In this document: piece after piece, positions 10,473-21,218 of the stretch
Position numbering within the stretch: the stretch's first letter is position 1
Layout: each line of letters starts with the position of its first letter
Source of the DNA: Knoxdaviesia capensis
Lineage: Eukaryota; Ascomycota; Sordariomycetes; Microascales; Gondwanamycetaceae
Assembly (NCBI GenBank): GCA_001510575.1
Contig: LNGK01000011.1
Span: 372,001-436,000 of the forward strand
Direction: 5' to 3'
Length of the DNA stretch: 64,000 bases
The notes under the pieces: generated by a model
What the model was told of the DNA's origin: nothing
The model's input: only the letters and a program-made list of their open reading frames with translations
Databases searched by the model: none
Translations under genes and position numbers: made by a program

Positions 10473-11361
10473 GACTGCAAGACGTCGGCACGGCCGGGGC
10501 CGCGAGAGAGTGGAACAGGCACAGTATCAAGCTCCGAGCGGCTCGCGGTGGCGGTGTTTAGTCGTCGTGTACGCTATGCGGCGGGATTGGGTCAGGACAC
10601 ACGCCGGGAAATACAGCCGGTTCGTGATGGCAGGTTCGACACTGGCAAGATGGCTACCACAGTAGAGTAAAGACACGACAGGGGCGATATCGCAGCAGTG
10701 TCACATGGAAGAAGCAAGCACGCAATCAGCGTTTGCTGGAGGAAGCTTGTGGGTGTGGTGATGATGGACGGATGAAGAGCGAGATCGGAGATACGTGTAA
10801 GCACAGAGATAAGACGACGATGGAATCTAGAAACGATGGGAAAATCTAGGGAATTGGGAGCAAGATCACGGAAACGTAGGCACGGCACAATATATATGAT
10901 AGAGGCGGAAGATAAACGAAGTGGGTGGTGCGGGTGGATCAAAAAAGATAAAGCAGGCAACAAACGGCGACCGGACACTTTCATGCTTAAATCTGGCGTG
11001 AATCTTACAGAAGCAACGCTGACATCCTCAGAAGGAACACGCGACGCTTCAGGGCTTAGTGAGAATGTTAAAGTTCTACAGGCCCTGTAATCCTCCATCG
11101 TGCGCTTACTGTAGGGCATGTGTTTCTAAGGCCGAGAGTTGCCTCGGCCTTTTTCGCAGTGTCGGCTCCTCCAAAATAGGCCAGACGCGCAGGAATATGG
11201 AGGGCAAATAAGGTACTGAATGGGTACGTAATATTATACCTAGACTCTAGTAGTAGATTATGTAGCCTCTAAGTACTCCTGCTAATCAGATGCCATTTTG
11301 AGTACTCTTCAGCGCTGCCTCCACTATAGGTTTCAGATCGCCGGGAACTATATTCACTAGA
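10473..11361. other. Upstream region of the Atg37-like gene and left flank of the retrotransposon
   Basis: Open frames here on both strands lack conserved features. 11128-11151 forms a 9-bp perfect hairpin followed by T residues. CA and TG dinucleotides are normally frequent, so RIP has not spread left of the LTR. No gene supported. Confidence 0.5.
11128..11155 (+). terminator. Hairpin with T tail
   Basis: AAGGCCGAG (11128-11136) pairs perfectly with CTCGGCCTT (11143-11151) around a 6-base loop, and T residues continue to 11154. In bacteria this would read as an intrinsic terminator. In a fungus it could end an RNA polymerase III transcript or be a chance palindrome. No A or B box was found upstream. 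Confidence 0.25.
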
Positions 11362-11682
11362 TGTTGAATATTGGATTAATTCATGTTATATTATCCTTTA
11401 TACAGCCGGAAGTTCATGACAAAGAACAAGGCTACGATAAATAGCCTAGGGAATAATAATAGATATAATATGGATTTACGAAGAGCCTAGTATAGGAAGG
11501 GAAGCCTTAGAAGGCATTAGGGATCTAGACGGGGGAAGCCTAGATCCTATAGGGGATAAGAAGGAAGCTTTCCCCCTATCTATTCTAATATAGTATTTTA
11601 TAGCTATTAACTACTTATCTTATTTTTTACCCCCTACCTTTATAAATAGTATTAACTATAAAGTTACGCTTCTAATTCTAAC
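11362..11682 (+). repeat. 5' LTR (visible part)
   Basis: 321 bp beginning TGTTGAATATTGG and ending at an N gap. It aligns without indels to 16677-16997. LTR positions 1-111 keep C/G where the 3' copy has T/A; from position 157 on the relation reverses. The LTR start is fixed by the polypurine tract before the 3' copy. Confidence 0.9.
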
Positions 11683-11846
11683 NNNNNNNNNNNNNNNNNN
11701 NNNNNNNNNNNNNNNNNNNNNNNNNNNNNNNNNNNNNNNNNNNNNNNNNNNNNNNNNNNNNNNNNNNNNNNNNNNNNNNNNNNNNNNNNNNNNNNNNNNN
11801 NNNNNNNNNNNNNNNNNNNNNNNNNNNNNNCCCCCCCCCCCCCCCC
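11683..11846. other. Assembly gap (148 N) with a 16-C run on its right edge
   Basis: N from 11683 to 11830, then 16 cytosines. The gap hides the end of the 5' LTR and the primer-binding site. Confidence 0.95.
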
Positions 11847-13115
11847 TATTTTCGGATCCCAGAAGCCGTTTAACTCCTATAGTACTCCGATTTTTTACGT
11901 TCTAATAGAACGAGTTTTAGTAACTAATTCTACCCCCCTTCCCCCTACCGAGTTAGCCTTACTATTTACGATATTATATAATAATCGATATCCCTAACTA
12001 AGTCCTTAACTTTAAGGTAGAAGAGAGCTAAGCTTCTAGCTAATATCTACGAGGCTATCTTAGAACCTAAGGGAGAGACTCCTATATATATACCCGATAC
12101 CCGTACCGTCTACTATCCTCCCCTCCCCTAGGTATAGTTTATAGAAGTAATAACCGAGATAGTTACTAAGAACTTAAGGGAAATTAAGAAGGATAGCGAT
12201 AGGAAGTAGAACTAAATCGTGGATTTAGAGCGGTAATAGGTATTAATTAAGAAGATCTTAGAGATATAAGATAAGGTTTTATAGATAACCTAGGAGAACG
12301 AACGATAACGTAGATCCTCTTTCCGATAGTAGGAATACTAGTTAGAAGATAAAGATAATAATAACTTAGATAAAGATAGGAACTATAGACGTTCGGCTAT
12401 AAAAGTTAAGATAAAGGAGCTTAAGAACTACGTTATCCTTATCGATAAGACCCTAAAGCTAGCTAGTACTTTAGAATAGCTATAGTAGTCCGAAGAGTTC
12501 GAGACTACCTTAAGCGCGCTAGGTATTACTATTAAATAACTCTAAGACCTCTAACCCCTAGTAAGCGCGTATATAGCACGTATAATAAAGGAATCGATTA
12601 CCCTTAAGATTTCTTTTATATTTAAGGATAAAGTAAATACTTATACCCTATTTAGATTATTAAAGTAGAATTTCTAGGTAACTAGGGAATCGCGGATTAA
12701 AAATATTATAGTAGTTTTTAATTTCTAAACTAAACCGAGAAAGGGAGTATACTAAATCCTAAATTAATTCGTCTCTATAGTATATAAAGTAAGACTAAAA
12801 GGGCTTATAATCCTAACTATCTTAACCGCGACGGGCGCCTACTATTATATTACCGCCCGCTACCCTAAGCTTAATAGAAACCTCTACGCTATCTTAAAGA
12901 GTTTTAATAAGGATATTAATAATAAGGCCGCCCTTATTACCGCTATATCTAAATATATAGTTAAGAATATAAACCGCGTTACGCGCTAGTAGTAGTCTAG
13001 ATATCCTCCTAACTAGAAGAAAGATAATAACGCGAAGAAACCCGACTATTATACCCCCCCCTCCCCTAAGCCTACCGCTAGTAGTATCCCTATCTAGAAG
13101 AAAAGTAATATTTAA

Positions 13116-13157
13116 TACTATTAATATAGCTTAAAAGGTTATATTATAAGTAAGTAC
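13116..13157 (+). pseudogene. Remnant of the Gag CCHC zinc knuckle
   Basis: The frame at 13116 has the exact C-x2-C-x4-H-x4-C spacing, but all four zinc-ligand codons are TAC or TAT (Tyr) and a stop codon lies between the first two. TGY-to-TAY and CAY-to-TAY are the changes RIP makes at CpA on the two strands. Confidence 0.7.
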
Positions 13158-14195
13158 TAAGCGAAAGCGAATAGTAAAGAGAAGACTTATAAGCTAGGAG
13201 CCGCGAATACTATAACTTCTACTAAGAAGCCTACTAAGGGTAAAGGTAATAAGCCTCCGAAAGACGCTAAGCTAGAGGAGTCGACTACCCTCTACGGTAC
13301 TATTTATACCGCTATAGACTAACGACCCTTTAAGCCTTACCCTATATACTATATTCGTATAAATTAGATTTATAATATAAGTTTAGATTCTTATATTTTA
13401 AACGACTTATCTTAGTTTAAGCGAGGATCCCTAAAGACTTTTACTAATTCGATTAAGTTAGGGAGCGGATTATCGGGAGTTCGATATATTAGAACTATTT
13501 AACTCTAGATAAAGGACGGATCTAACTTTAGGATTACTAACGTCTAGTATTACCCTACCTTTCCTATTAACGTTATCTCTAGAATTATTTAGTATAAGAA
13601 GGGGTACGTTCTAGTAGTAGACTAGCTAATAATTAAAGATAAGGTTATTACTACTATCTTTCCGATAGAAAGAGGCTTTACGCTAGAAGTAAAGGAAGGC
13701 CCTAAGGCCTATACGACTATAGATAAGGTTCCTCGCGAGGAAGGCTATACCTTATATACCGAAGTTAACGGTACCGTATACGCTAACGTATCCCTATATA
13801 CGCTTTTAGAGAGCGAGGCTCTTATATACTAGCGCCTCTATTACCCTAGAAGGGTAGCTATATCCCGAATAGTTAAGGCGGTTACTAGTTCTCTAGTTAA
13901 GAAGGTAACCGGACTTATCGAGCCTTATAGCGCCTACGAGTTTAGAAAGATAACGTCTTTTAAACTACTAGACTCTAAAGTACCCTCTAAGGTACCTAGG
14001 GAGGTTATCTATATAGATATAGGTACTATACGACTAGTATCTACGAGTAGGAATAGCTACTTCTTATTAGTATATAATAAAGTAACGAGCTAACGATCGG
14101 TTTATATAACGGCCTAGAAGAGTAATATACTTATATATATCTAGAAGACCGTTAAGAGATAGGCGCTAGAGCTAGGCTAGAAGCCTAAGAAGCTT

Positions 14196-14330
14196 TATAG
14201 CGATAACGGTACTAACGTCGGTATTAAGAAGCTAGCTACTTATTATAACGAGTAGGGAATCGAGTATATAATATCACCTCTATACTACCTAGCTAAGAAC
14301 GGGCGTATCGAGCGTAGTATCCGCGAGGTC
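14196..14330 (+). pseudogene. Remnant of the Copia integrase catalytic core
   Basis: YSDNGTN at 14196-14216 and NGRIERSIREV at 14298-14330 match the second Asp and the Glu of the D,D-35-E core; an upstream VIYIDIGT near 14007 fits the first Asp. Stops interrupt the frame between them. Confidence 0.75.
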
Positions 14331-15289
14331 TTATAGAAGACTAAAGTAACCGTTATTACTAAGAGTATCCCGTTAGAGTTATAAAATAAGATTATAACCG
14401 TAGTAGTCTATATACTTAATCGGATAGTTATCTCTAGGAGCTTTAATACGCTAATTAGCGCCTTTTAGAAGGCTTACGGGATATACGAGAAAGTTAATAT
14501 ATTATACCTTCGAATACTAGGTTCTAAGTATATTATATATATAAACCCCCTCTAGCGATAAAAGATATTAAACGTTAAATTTAATAGCTAAAATACTAAG
14601 TTAGTACTTATAGGCGTAGAAAGTATCTTAGTTAGATACTAAGGCCGTTATCTTTATAGAGTATAGATTCTAGAATTTAGATAGGTATATATTACTAAGG
14701 ATATCTAGTTTTAGGAACGTATCTATAAGCTTTTATATAGAAAGTACGTTTAATCTTACCCTCTAGGAGCGCTACGCTAGTTAAAAGCTAGCGCTACTAC
14801 TAATAGTAGTATCCCTAAGAAGGGGATATCTAGCGTATCGGAGCTATCTAGCGTACTAGAGCTATCTAGGGTATTAGAGCTAATAGCCGTATTAGAACTA
14901 TCTAATACGTAGAATTTATTAGACGATAAGGAAGTTACGACCGCGAATCCTCTTATTACTAACGAGAGCCGCTTAAGACTGGATAAACTCGAAGACCTTA
15001 ACGAATTAGCTAGCGACTAACTACTAGGAAGTACTTTTATAGTAGTATCTAATTTAATCTACTTACGTAATACTAACGAAGTATTAAAGCGTAACCCTTA
15101 GCGAGATTAGAAAGCTATAGGAACTTAGATAGAAGCTATTAAGACTAAATTTTAGAAGGTTATTAAGATAAAGACTTTTAAGGTAATATAAGGAAAGCCT
15201 TTAAAGAAACCGATTACTACGAAGCTCGCCTTTCGATAGAAGACTAACGCGGAGGGTAACGAAACTAAGAAGAAAGTAAGATAGTGCGT

Positions 15290-15731
15290 TCGAGGCTTTT
15301 AATAACGAGAAGGCGTCGACTTCTATAAAACGTTCGTATCGACCGCGACCCCGGATACGTAGAGGATCCTATTAGCCCTCGTAGTTAAGATAAGAGCTAC
15401 CTTACGGTAGATAGACGTAGTTTCTACTTACTTATAAGGAGAACTTAAGGAAACGATCTATATTATCCCTAAGCCTATAATACGTAAGTACCTAGATAAA
15501 TATCCCGAGGAGGCCCTAAAGGTCGGATAGAAGTTAGGAAGCGCTTAGTAGTATTTTATTCTACTAAAACTATTATATAGACTAAAGTAGTTAGGAAGAT
15601 AGTAGTAGATTCGCCTCTAAGAGGTACTCGTAATAATCGGATTTAAGCCTTTATAGGCTAACGACGTAACCTACTATAACCCCTAGACCTAAGTAGTTAT
15701 CTCTTCTTACGTCGACGACTTACTAATCCTT
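15290..15731 (+). pseudogene. Remnant of the Copia reverse transcriptase
   Basis: A block reading REGVDFYKTFVSTATPDT (near 15308-15361) is followed by DVVSTYL and GELKETIYIIPKP. The polymerase active-site box YVDDLLIL lies at 15708-15731 and is itself intact, because its codons contain no CpA or TpG. Surrounding codons include many TAG and TAA stops. Confidence 0.85.
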
Positions 15732-16319
15732 TCCCTTAATAAATCTATAGCTAATTAATTTAAGAAAGACCTAATAAGTATCCTAATCTCTAAGTACTAA
15801 GGAGAGCCCGAATAGCTCTTAGGAATAGTTATTAAGATCGAGAACGATAGTATCTTAATTAGCTAAGATACCTATATTAGAGATATACTAGAGGAGTTCT
15901 AGCTTTTAAATTACTAAACCGTAACTACGTTAATAGAGCTAGTTACCTTTTTACCCCCTAAGTATAAAGATATATAACTTACTAATTAAGGCTTATACTA
16001 TCGAATAATAGGAAAGCTCTTATACCTTATAGGAAAGACCTAACCTAACGTAGCCTACGCTATATATTAGTACGCGCGCTTCTCTTACGACCTACGAATT
16101 ATATACGCTAAAGGCCTAAAGCGTATACTATAGTACCTTATTAGATATGCTTAGAAGGGGATTACCTATTAACGGAGTCTTATGGCGTAAGATTAGATAC
16201 TAAACGCCTAAGCTAATACCTCGTATAGTAATACCGAAGACGCTAAATTTAAATTAACTACTAGTTACGTTATTATACTTAATAATAACCCTATTAGCTA
16301 GTATAGTAAACGGTAGAGG

Positions 16320-16660
16320 CGGACTACTAACTCTTCCGCTAAAGCTAAGATCTACGCGTTACGAGAGACTATATACTACCTAGTATAGCTTTAATATTTA
16401 CTAACCGAGCTTAACTTTTATATTAGGAATATCGTCCTCTAGGAGGATAATACCGCTACTATTACCGCTATTACGAAACCTACTTACTATCTAAACCTAA
16501 AGTACGTCGGCACGCCTCTTTACTCTACTATTAACTAAGTATAGGAACTTAATATTAGAGTATAATATATACTTATAATAGAATAATTAGCGGATATACT
16601 AACTAAGCTATTAGGAAGAGTGCTATTTAAGAGATATACGGGATTATTAGTATATAACGT
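16320..16660 (+). pseudogene. Remnant of the Copia RNase H domain
   Basis: Pieces readable in one frame: KAKIYALRETIYYLV, LLTELNFYIRNIVL, EDNTATITAI and, near the end, ADILTKLLGRVLFK. These match the order of the Copia RNase H C-terminus. Several stops interrupt them. Confidence 0.7.
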
Positions 16661-16676
16661 TCTAACTAAGAAAGGG

Positions 16677-17001
16677 TATTAAATATTAAATTAATTTATA
16701 TTATATTATCCTTTATATAGCCGGAAGTTTATAATAAAGAATAAGGCTACGATAAATAGCCTAGGGAATAATAATAGATATAATATAGATTTACGAAGAG
16801 CCTAGTATAGGAAGGGAAGCCTTAGAAGGCATCAGGGATCCAGACGGGGGAAGCCTAGATCCCATAGGGGATAAGAAGGAAGCTTTCCCCCCATCCATTC
16901 TAGCATAGTATTTCATAGCCATCAACTACTCATCTTGTTTTTTACCCCCTACCTTTGTGAATGGTATTGACTGCAAAGTTACGCTTCTAATTCTAACTAC
17001 A
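16677..17001 (+). repeat. 3' LTR
   Basis: Starts directly after the polypurine tract. The first 321 bp align with the visible 5' LTR without gaps. Its first 153 bp lack CA and TG, while from position 154 on they are present. The end at TACA (17001) assumes a TG...CA LTR; it could end a few bases earlier. Confidence 0.88.
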
Positions 17002-17291
17002 TTTCCTGCATTCCAACACTGGATTTAGGCGGGGTAGCGCTAACTTTGACAGGTCAATGCCCTGAATTATGCATGATCTCCAACAGACACAAGCCCGCAA
17101 CTACCGACAGCACATGCTTCGCGGCATCAAATGCTGAACTCACATGCTAACCCACGTTTATGCATCACGAACAGACACCCTAACCCTAACGCCAAACTAT
17201 CATCTTGATTGACTGCATTCCCGTAACGTCAATTGCTCATGGCTCGCTTTCTAACAAGTATAATACAGATAGGAAAAGACACCGACAGTCC

Positions 17292-18623
17292 CTATGTTGC
17301 TGACGCCTTGTCGGCTTCTCGTGCGGCTAGGAACGCACGCTTCTTCTCCTCATACACCTTCATCATCTTCTTGTTCGACAGCGCCGCCATCGCCGCCTTC
17401 TGGCCCGCCTCCATCTTCGACAGCGCGGACCCCATGCCGAGCATCTTATCGCGCTCGCCCCAGCCGGTCAGGTACACGCCGACCGAAAACAGCGGCAGGT
17501 TGTGCTCCTTCGACCTGGCCTTCTTGCCCTCCAGGTCGCGGTACTGGATCTCGACGCCGCGCACCTGGATGGCCGTGGCCAGCTGGACCTTCGCCAGCGT
17601 GCGCTGGTCGGCCGCCACCGGCGCGGCATCGCCGAGTTCGCGCACCCGGTGGGCATCGCCGTCGCGGTGGGCGTCGCGGATGCGCTGCTCCAGCGTCTGC
17701 GCCCACAGCGCCTTCAGCCACGCCGCCACGCGTGCCACGCCGTGCTGCGCGTCCGACAGCACCACGGCGCACACAAACGCCTCGAACATGTCGCCCTGCA
17801 CCTTCACCGTCTCGCGGTCGTTGGCGTCGACGTGAGGGTTCTTCACGCGCAGCCGCTCCTTCGGCACCTTGGCCAGCGCCCCCATGTTGTAGCGCCGGAA
17901 GTAGCCCGCCAGCGTCGAGTTGCGCACCAGGATCTCGCGCAGCATCGCGAGCTTGCCCGGCTCGAGCGTGCCGAAGGTCTGGAAGAGGAACGCCGAGGAC
18001 AGGACGTAGAGGTACGCGTCGCCGAGCCACTCCAGCCGCTCGTAGGTGAGCGGCTTGTCTTGGGCTTGGGCGAGCGCCGAGTGAGTAAATGCTGCTTCCT
18101 TGAGCGCTGGCTCGACGGAAGGAAGCTCGGGGAGATCCTTGGAAATGTCCTCAACCGTCCATGGAGTCGTGAGATAGTACCACGACGCTTGGATACCTCT
18201 GGCATTTTGCTGCTCCTTTTGCTGCTGCGGCTGTATTGAGCTTTGCTTCTCAGGTTCTTCCTGCTTTGGTAATGACGCCTAGTGGAGAGAGAGAGGGGTG
18301 TTAGAGTGGCAGATCCACGATAGCGAGTTCTTCACATAGGGACGACACTCGGTACTTACACCTGATGTTGTCTGCCCTGAAGCAGCTGGGCCAGCTATCT
18401 GCTGCAAAGCCGGCAGTAACTTGGCAGACATGGTCGACAACTGGTTTCTGAGCACTTCTTGATCGCCGGCTTTCGCCTGCAGCGCTCGTAGACAGTCGAT
18501 TAGATCATCAGCATTCGCAAGAATCGTATCCAGCGGATCGTCGTTTGCTTGGGGCTTCTTATTCGGACGCCCGGGGAGACTTCCTTGGCCCTGGGAGAAT
18601 TCGTGGTGTGAGCGCTTGGACAT
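17292..18623 (-). CDS. Ribonuclease III with C-terminal double-stranded RNA-binding domain (Rnt1/Pac1 type)
   Basis: Endonuclease cutting structured double-stranded RNA; fungal members process rRNA, snRNA and snoRNA precursors in the nucleus. Exon 1 is 18623-18360 and exon 2 is 18278-17292, joined in phase 0 (donor GTAAGT, acceptor CACTAG), giving 416 residues. I start at the ATG at 18623; the open frame extends upstream only through a TTG. Residues about 1-130 are Gln-rich and probably disordered. The RNase III signature ERLEWLGDAYL is at about 168-178, with metal-binding Glu and Asp, and GDMFEAFVCAVV downstream supplies the second acidic pair. The C-terminal part has dsRBD features (RGVEIQYRDLEGKKARSKEH, then a Gly-Ser-Ala-Leu-Ser-Lys loop and an Ala-rich helix). 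Only one catalytic domain is present, so it is not a Dicer. It lies tail-on to the retrotransposon. Confidence 0.9.
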
Positions 18624-19012
18624 TTTTGCGTTGACAGACAAACCGCTTGCCTGCTTGAAGGATAACGGTTCAAACTATTCTCCCTCCCTGAATTGTTGTT
18701 GTTGCGATCTTGAGCTTGATATTGGTGAAGCTTGTCTTCGATGTTGAAAAAAAAAAAGACCAACCAAATGTCTCTCAGGGACGGGACAGTGTGGGAACTG
18801 TGCTAAAAGCACCGTGCCAAGGATTTGCAGTCGGATATGTGGCGCCGTGGCTGAAATGTCCACAGATGTGGCTGAAAATTCAACGACCTCTCATCGCGTT
18901 TGTGAAGTTCATGATCTTTTTTCACCAAGTCTCTGAATAGTTTCGAGAACCATCAATTCCACCCATTCCCGTCACACCCGGCAGTTCCACTTCCGAGGGG
19001 AAACCACCAGCC
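18624..19012. other. Divergent promoter region of RNase III and mS33
   Basis: 389 bp shared by two genes pointing away from each other. It contains an A run (18747-18757), and CCACAGATGTGGC near 18860 is a short palindrome. No TATA box stands out in either orientation. Confidence 0.5.
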
Positions 19013-19593
19013 ATGTCTGTCCCGCGCACACGCTTATTAGACCTCTTGAAGGTACAGTCCCGCCCAACACCACCGCCGCCCAGCAACCGTCAACTCGGTG
19101 CACTGATTTGCTGACCATTTGCGTGCTTGCATGCGCTTCCTAGGCACAATGCGATGTTTTCTCGACCACGTTCAACCCCACCGGCGCGCGCCTCGGTAAC
19201 AAGGTGCTGCGGCAGCGCTTGCGCGGCCCGGCGCTGATATCGTACTACCCGCGCAAAGTCGTCACCGTCAAGGACCTGAATATAACCTTCGGACCGGACA
19301 TGGCGGTCAAGGACCTGGACGACCTGGACCGATTGCGACATATCAAAGAGTGAGGGATTATCCCGGATTTCCGGCTGGATTTGCCGGTATCACCGGCGTG
19401 TGGCGTATATGTGGCCGTTTACTAACCGCATGTTTGACCACCTCTAGGCTCAAGGCTCGTGGAAAGAGTGCCCCGAAGAAGAAGTCCGCTCCTCCAGGTA
19501 TGTTGCTCCTTGGCTATCTCCTACTGTTTCGAATGAAACCACTAACATATCTTTGGTTTGTCCAACGCAACAGATTACAAGAGCCGGAAGTAG
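19013..19593 (+). CDS. Mitochondrial small-subunit ribosomal protein mS33 (MRPS33/Rsm27 family)
   Basis: Component of the mitoribosome small subunit. Four exons, 19013-19051, 19144-19349, 19448-19497 and 19574-19593, are in consistent phase and give 104 residues, the family length. The protein begins MSVPRTRLLDLLKAQCDVFS and continues with the diagnostic GNKVLRQRLRGPALISYYPR block. It ends in the basic tail RGKSAPKKKSAPP plus DYKSRK, most of which comes from the last two small exons. Donors are GTACAG, GTGAGG and GTATGT; acceptors are CTAG, CTAG and ACAG. It has no cleavable presequence, which is usual for this small basic protein. It is divergent from RNase III, 390 bp away. Confidence 0.9.
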
Positions 19594-21218
19594 TAGACGC
19601 GGAGGTTACGATACTCACCTGTACAATACTGTTCGAATATATTACTCATCAATTTTTGGGGCTCCATGTTACTATCATTGCTTTCTCCCACTGCCGTATC
19701 ATGCTGCTGAACGCCCTGGCCGTTGTTCTCTCATGGGCAGGAATAAACGACACTCGCGACAATCGCTCGAGAGAAGGTCTATCGAGTACCTGGGAGAGTG
19801 CACCAACTTACGTTGAGTTCTTGTTGTCACGAGCTATCCATCAGATCTCCTTACTGACATCTCCGCAGAGAGCGGCGTCCAGAGACCAAGCCTTCCGTTT
19901 TGCCGCTCAGTGTTTTCTGCCTAGTACAGAGGAACCGGAAACACAGTCGTCTTATCAACGCCTTCTTCCATGGGAGCGGAGATATAGAAAGGCTCAAAGA
20001 TGCATCGCCATGTCTTGGATCCTTGGACATGTGGTCACGCGAGATCCTTCGCCTAATACCTGCCCACACTTAGCAGGCATGGAGCTGGAAAGAGCTGTCT
20101 TACGATCAAGTTTCAATGACCTGATCGTCGACCCTAAGCTGCCATCTAGAGATCTCCCCGGATAGTCCTCAGGAGAGCTTGATTGGACGCTCTCTCGCAC
20201 TTCCCCCGTCTTCAATCTTCATGATAACTGCCATCAACTGCTTTGCAGGCCAAAGAAACAGGGAAGGAGCAATGGCAAGAGCTCCTTCCTTCCATATACC
20301 GTGCCCTATTCTGACTAAGGCCACAGACTTCCTCTTTATCTGTCTAAATGCTAATGTCCAGGGAAAATAACGGCTATTCCCCTCTAAAAATATCGTGATC
20401 TCAATAGTACAGCGTCTAACAAAAACACCACATATCATACGCATACAAACAATAGACGTGTACATCATGGACATACATCTCTCTGCCCTCTTATCGCCAT
20501 TATTATTATTTTTTGAGTCCTCCTTCCCTTGAGCATCTCTTCATTTCGTCCCATGTATTTCTTTCTTTCTTCCACAGTTCCCTTTTCCCCCTCCTCCTTT
20601 CTTTCTTCTTCCTTCACCACGCCCCTTTTCAACCTTCTTCCCCCTTCCTCTAATTGTTCATTCGTGGTAACTATTGTCTCCTTTTCTCTTTCCTATACTA
20701 GAGTTCCAGGATCTGGCCTTGGAAGACAATTATAAAGTTCCCTTTACTCCTTCTTTTCCATCGTCTGTCTCTTTCTTTTCTATTCCTCTTTGTGAGTAGA
20801 TTGTGAAATCGATAGCGGAAAAGTTGGTGATAAAGGGATTTTCAAAGGTTACAGGCTTCATCCTCCACTCTCTCCTCTTCCATCTCCTTCCTTTTTCTTT
20901 CCCTCTCTTATTCCTTCCCTCTTGCTGTCTTCCTTGACGCGCTTTCCCCATTTGTTCTCTTGCATCTTCATATTTCCCTCCTTTTGTGATCATTCATATC
21001 TCACCTTGTTAGGCCAGGTCGTGCACCCCATTCCGGTTTCTCTTCCATAAACATTCAACCAAACACAGACAGTGAGCTTTTTTGCTGCTGTCTTGGCCTG
21101 TTTATTGAGCTTCCGGAGTTTCCTGCGACGATTAATCTTTCGGCCTTCGTTGATATCTCGACTTCTCCCCCTTTTCTTTCTATCTTACAGCACTTTGCCT
21201 GTTCCAGCCTGTGGCACG
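19594..21218. other. Intergenic region with a pyrimidine-rich leader
   Basis: The first 600 bp contain shadow frames only. From about 20520 to 21218 the plus strand is dominated by C and T (CTTCC, TTTCC tracts), as in long untranslated leaders of fungal regulatory genes, and it leads into the PUF gene start. No gene supported. Confidence 0.55.

Larger units (their letters stand above)
11362..17001 (+). mobile_element. Ty1/Copia LTR retrotransposon, heavily RIP-mutated
   Basis: Direct LTRs at 11362-11682+ and 16677-17001 flank an internal region with Copia-type order: Gag zinc knuckle (13116-13157, altered), integrase core (14196-14330), reverse transcriptase (15290-15731) and RNase H (16320-16660). 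Every frame is broken by stops, and no open frame of 60 codons survives over about 6 kb. CA and TG dinucleotides are almost absent from 11517 to 16829, the mark of C-to-T change at CpA on both strands. A polypurine stretch (AAGAAAGGG, 16668-16676) directly precedes the 3' LTR. The primer-binding site falls in the assembly gap. No target-site duplication can be confirmed because the outer LTR end is uncertain. The element cannot act autonomously. Confidence 0.93.

Noticed and set aside
11362..17001. CRISPR, prophage or bacterial insertion features
   Set aside because: Introns, LTRs, Copia domain order and RIP show a eukaryotic retrotransposon; no spaced direct repeats or bacterial genes are present.
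17178..17190. CCCTAACCCTAAC as a telomerase RNA template or telomere scar
   Set aside because: Only about two units are present, and coding sequence of RNase III begins 100 bp away, leaving no room for a long RNA on that side. It is better grouped with the other TTAGGG-like boxes.
18624..18641. Upstream extension of RNase III to a start at 18641
   Set aside because: The codon there is TTG; the first ATG is at 18623 and gives the N-terminus MSKRSHHEF.
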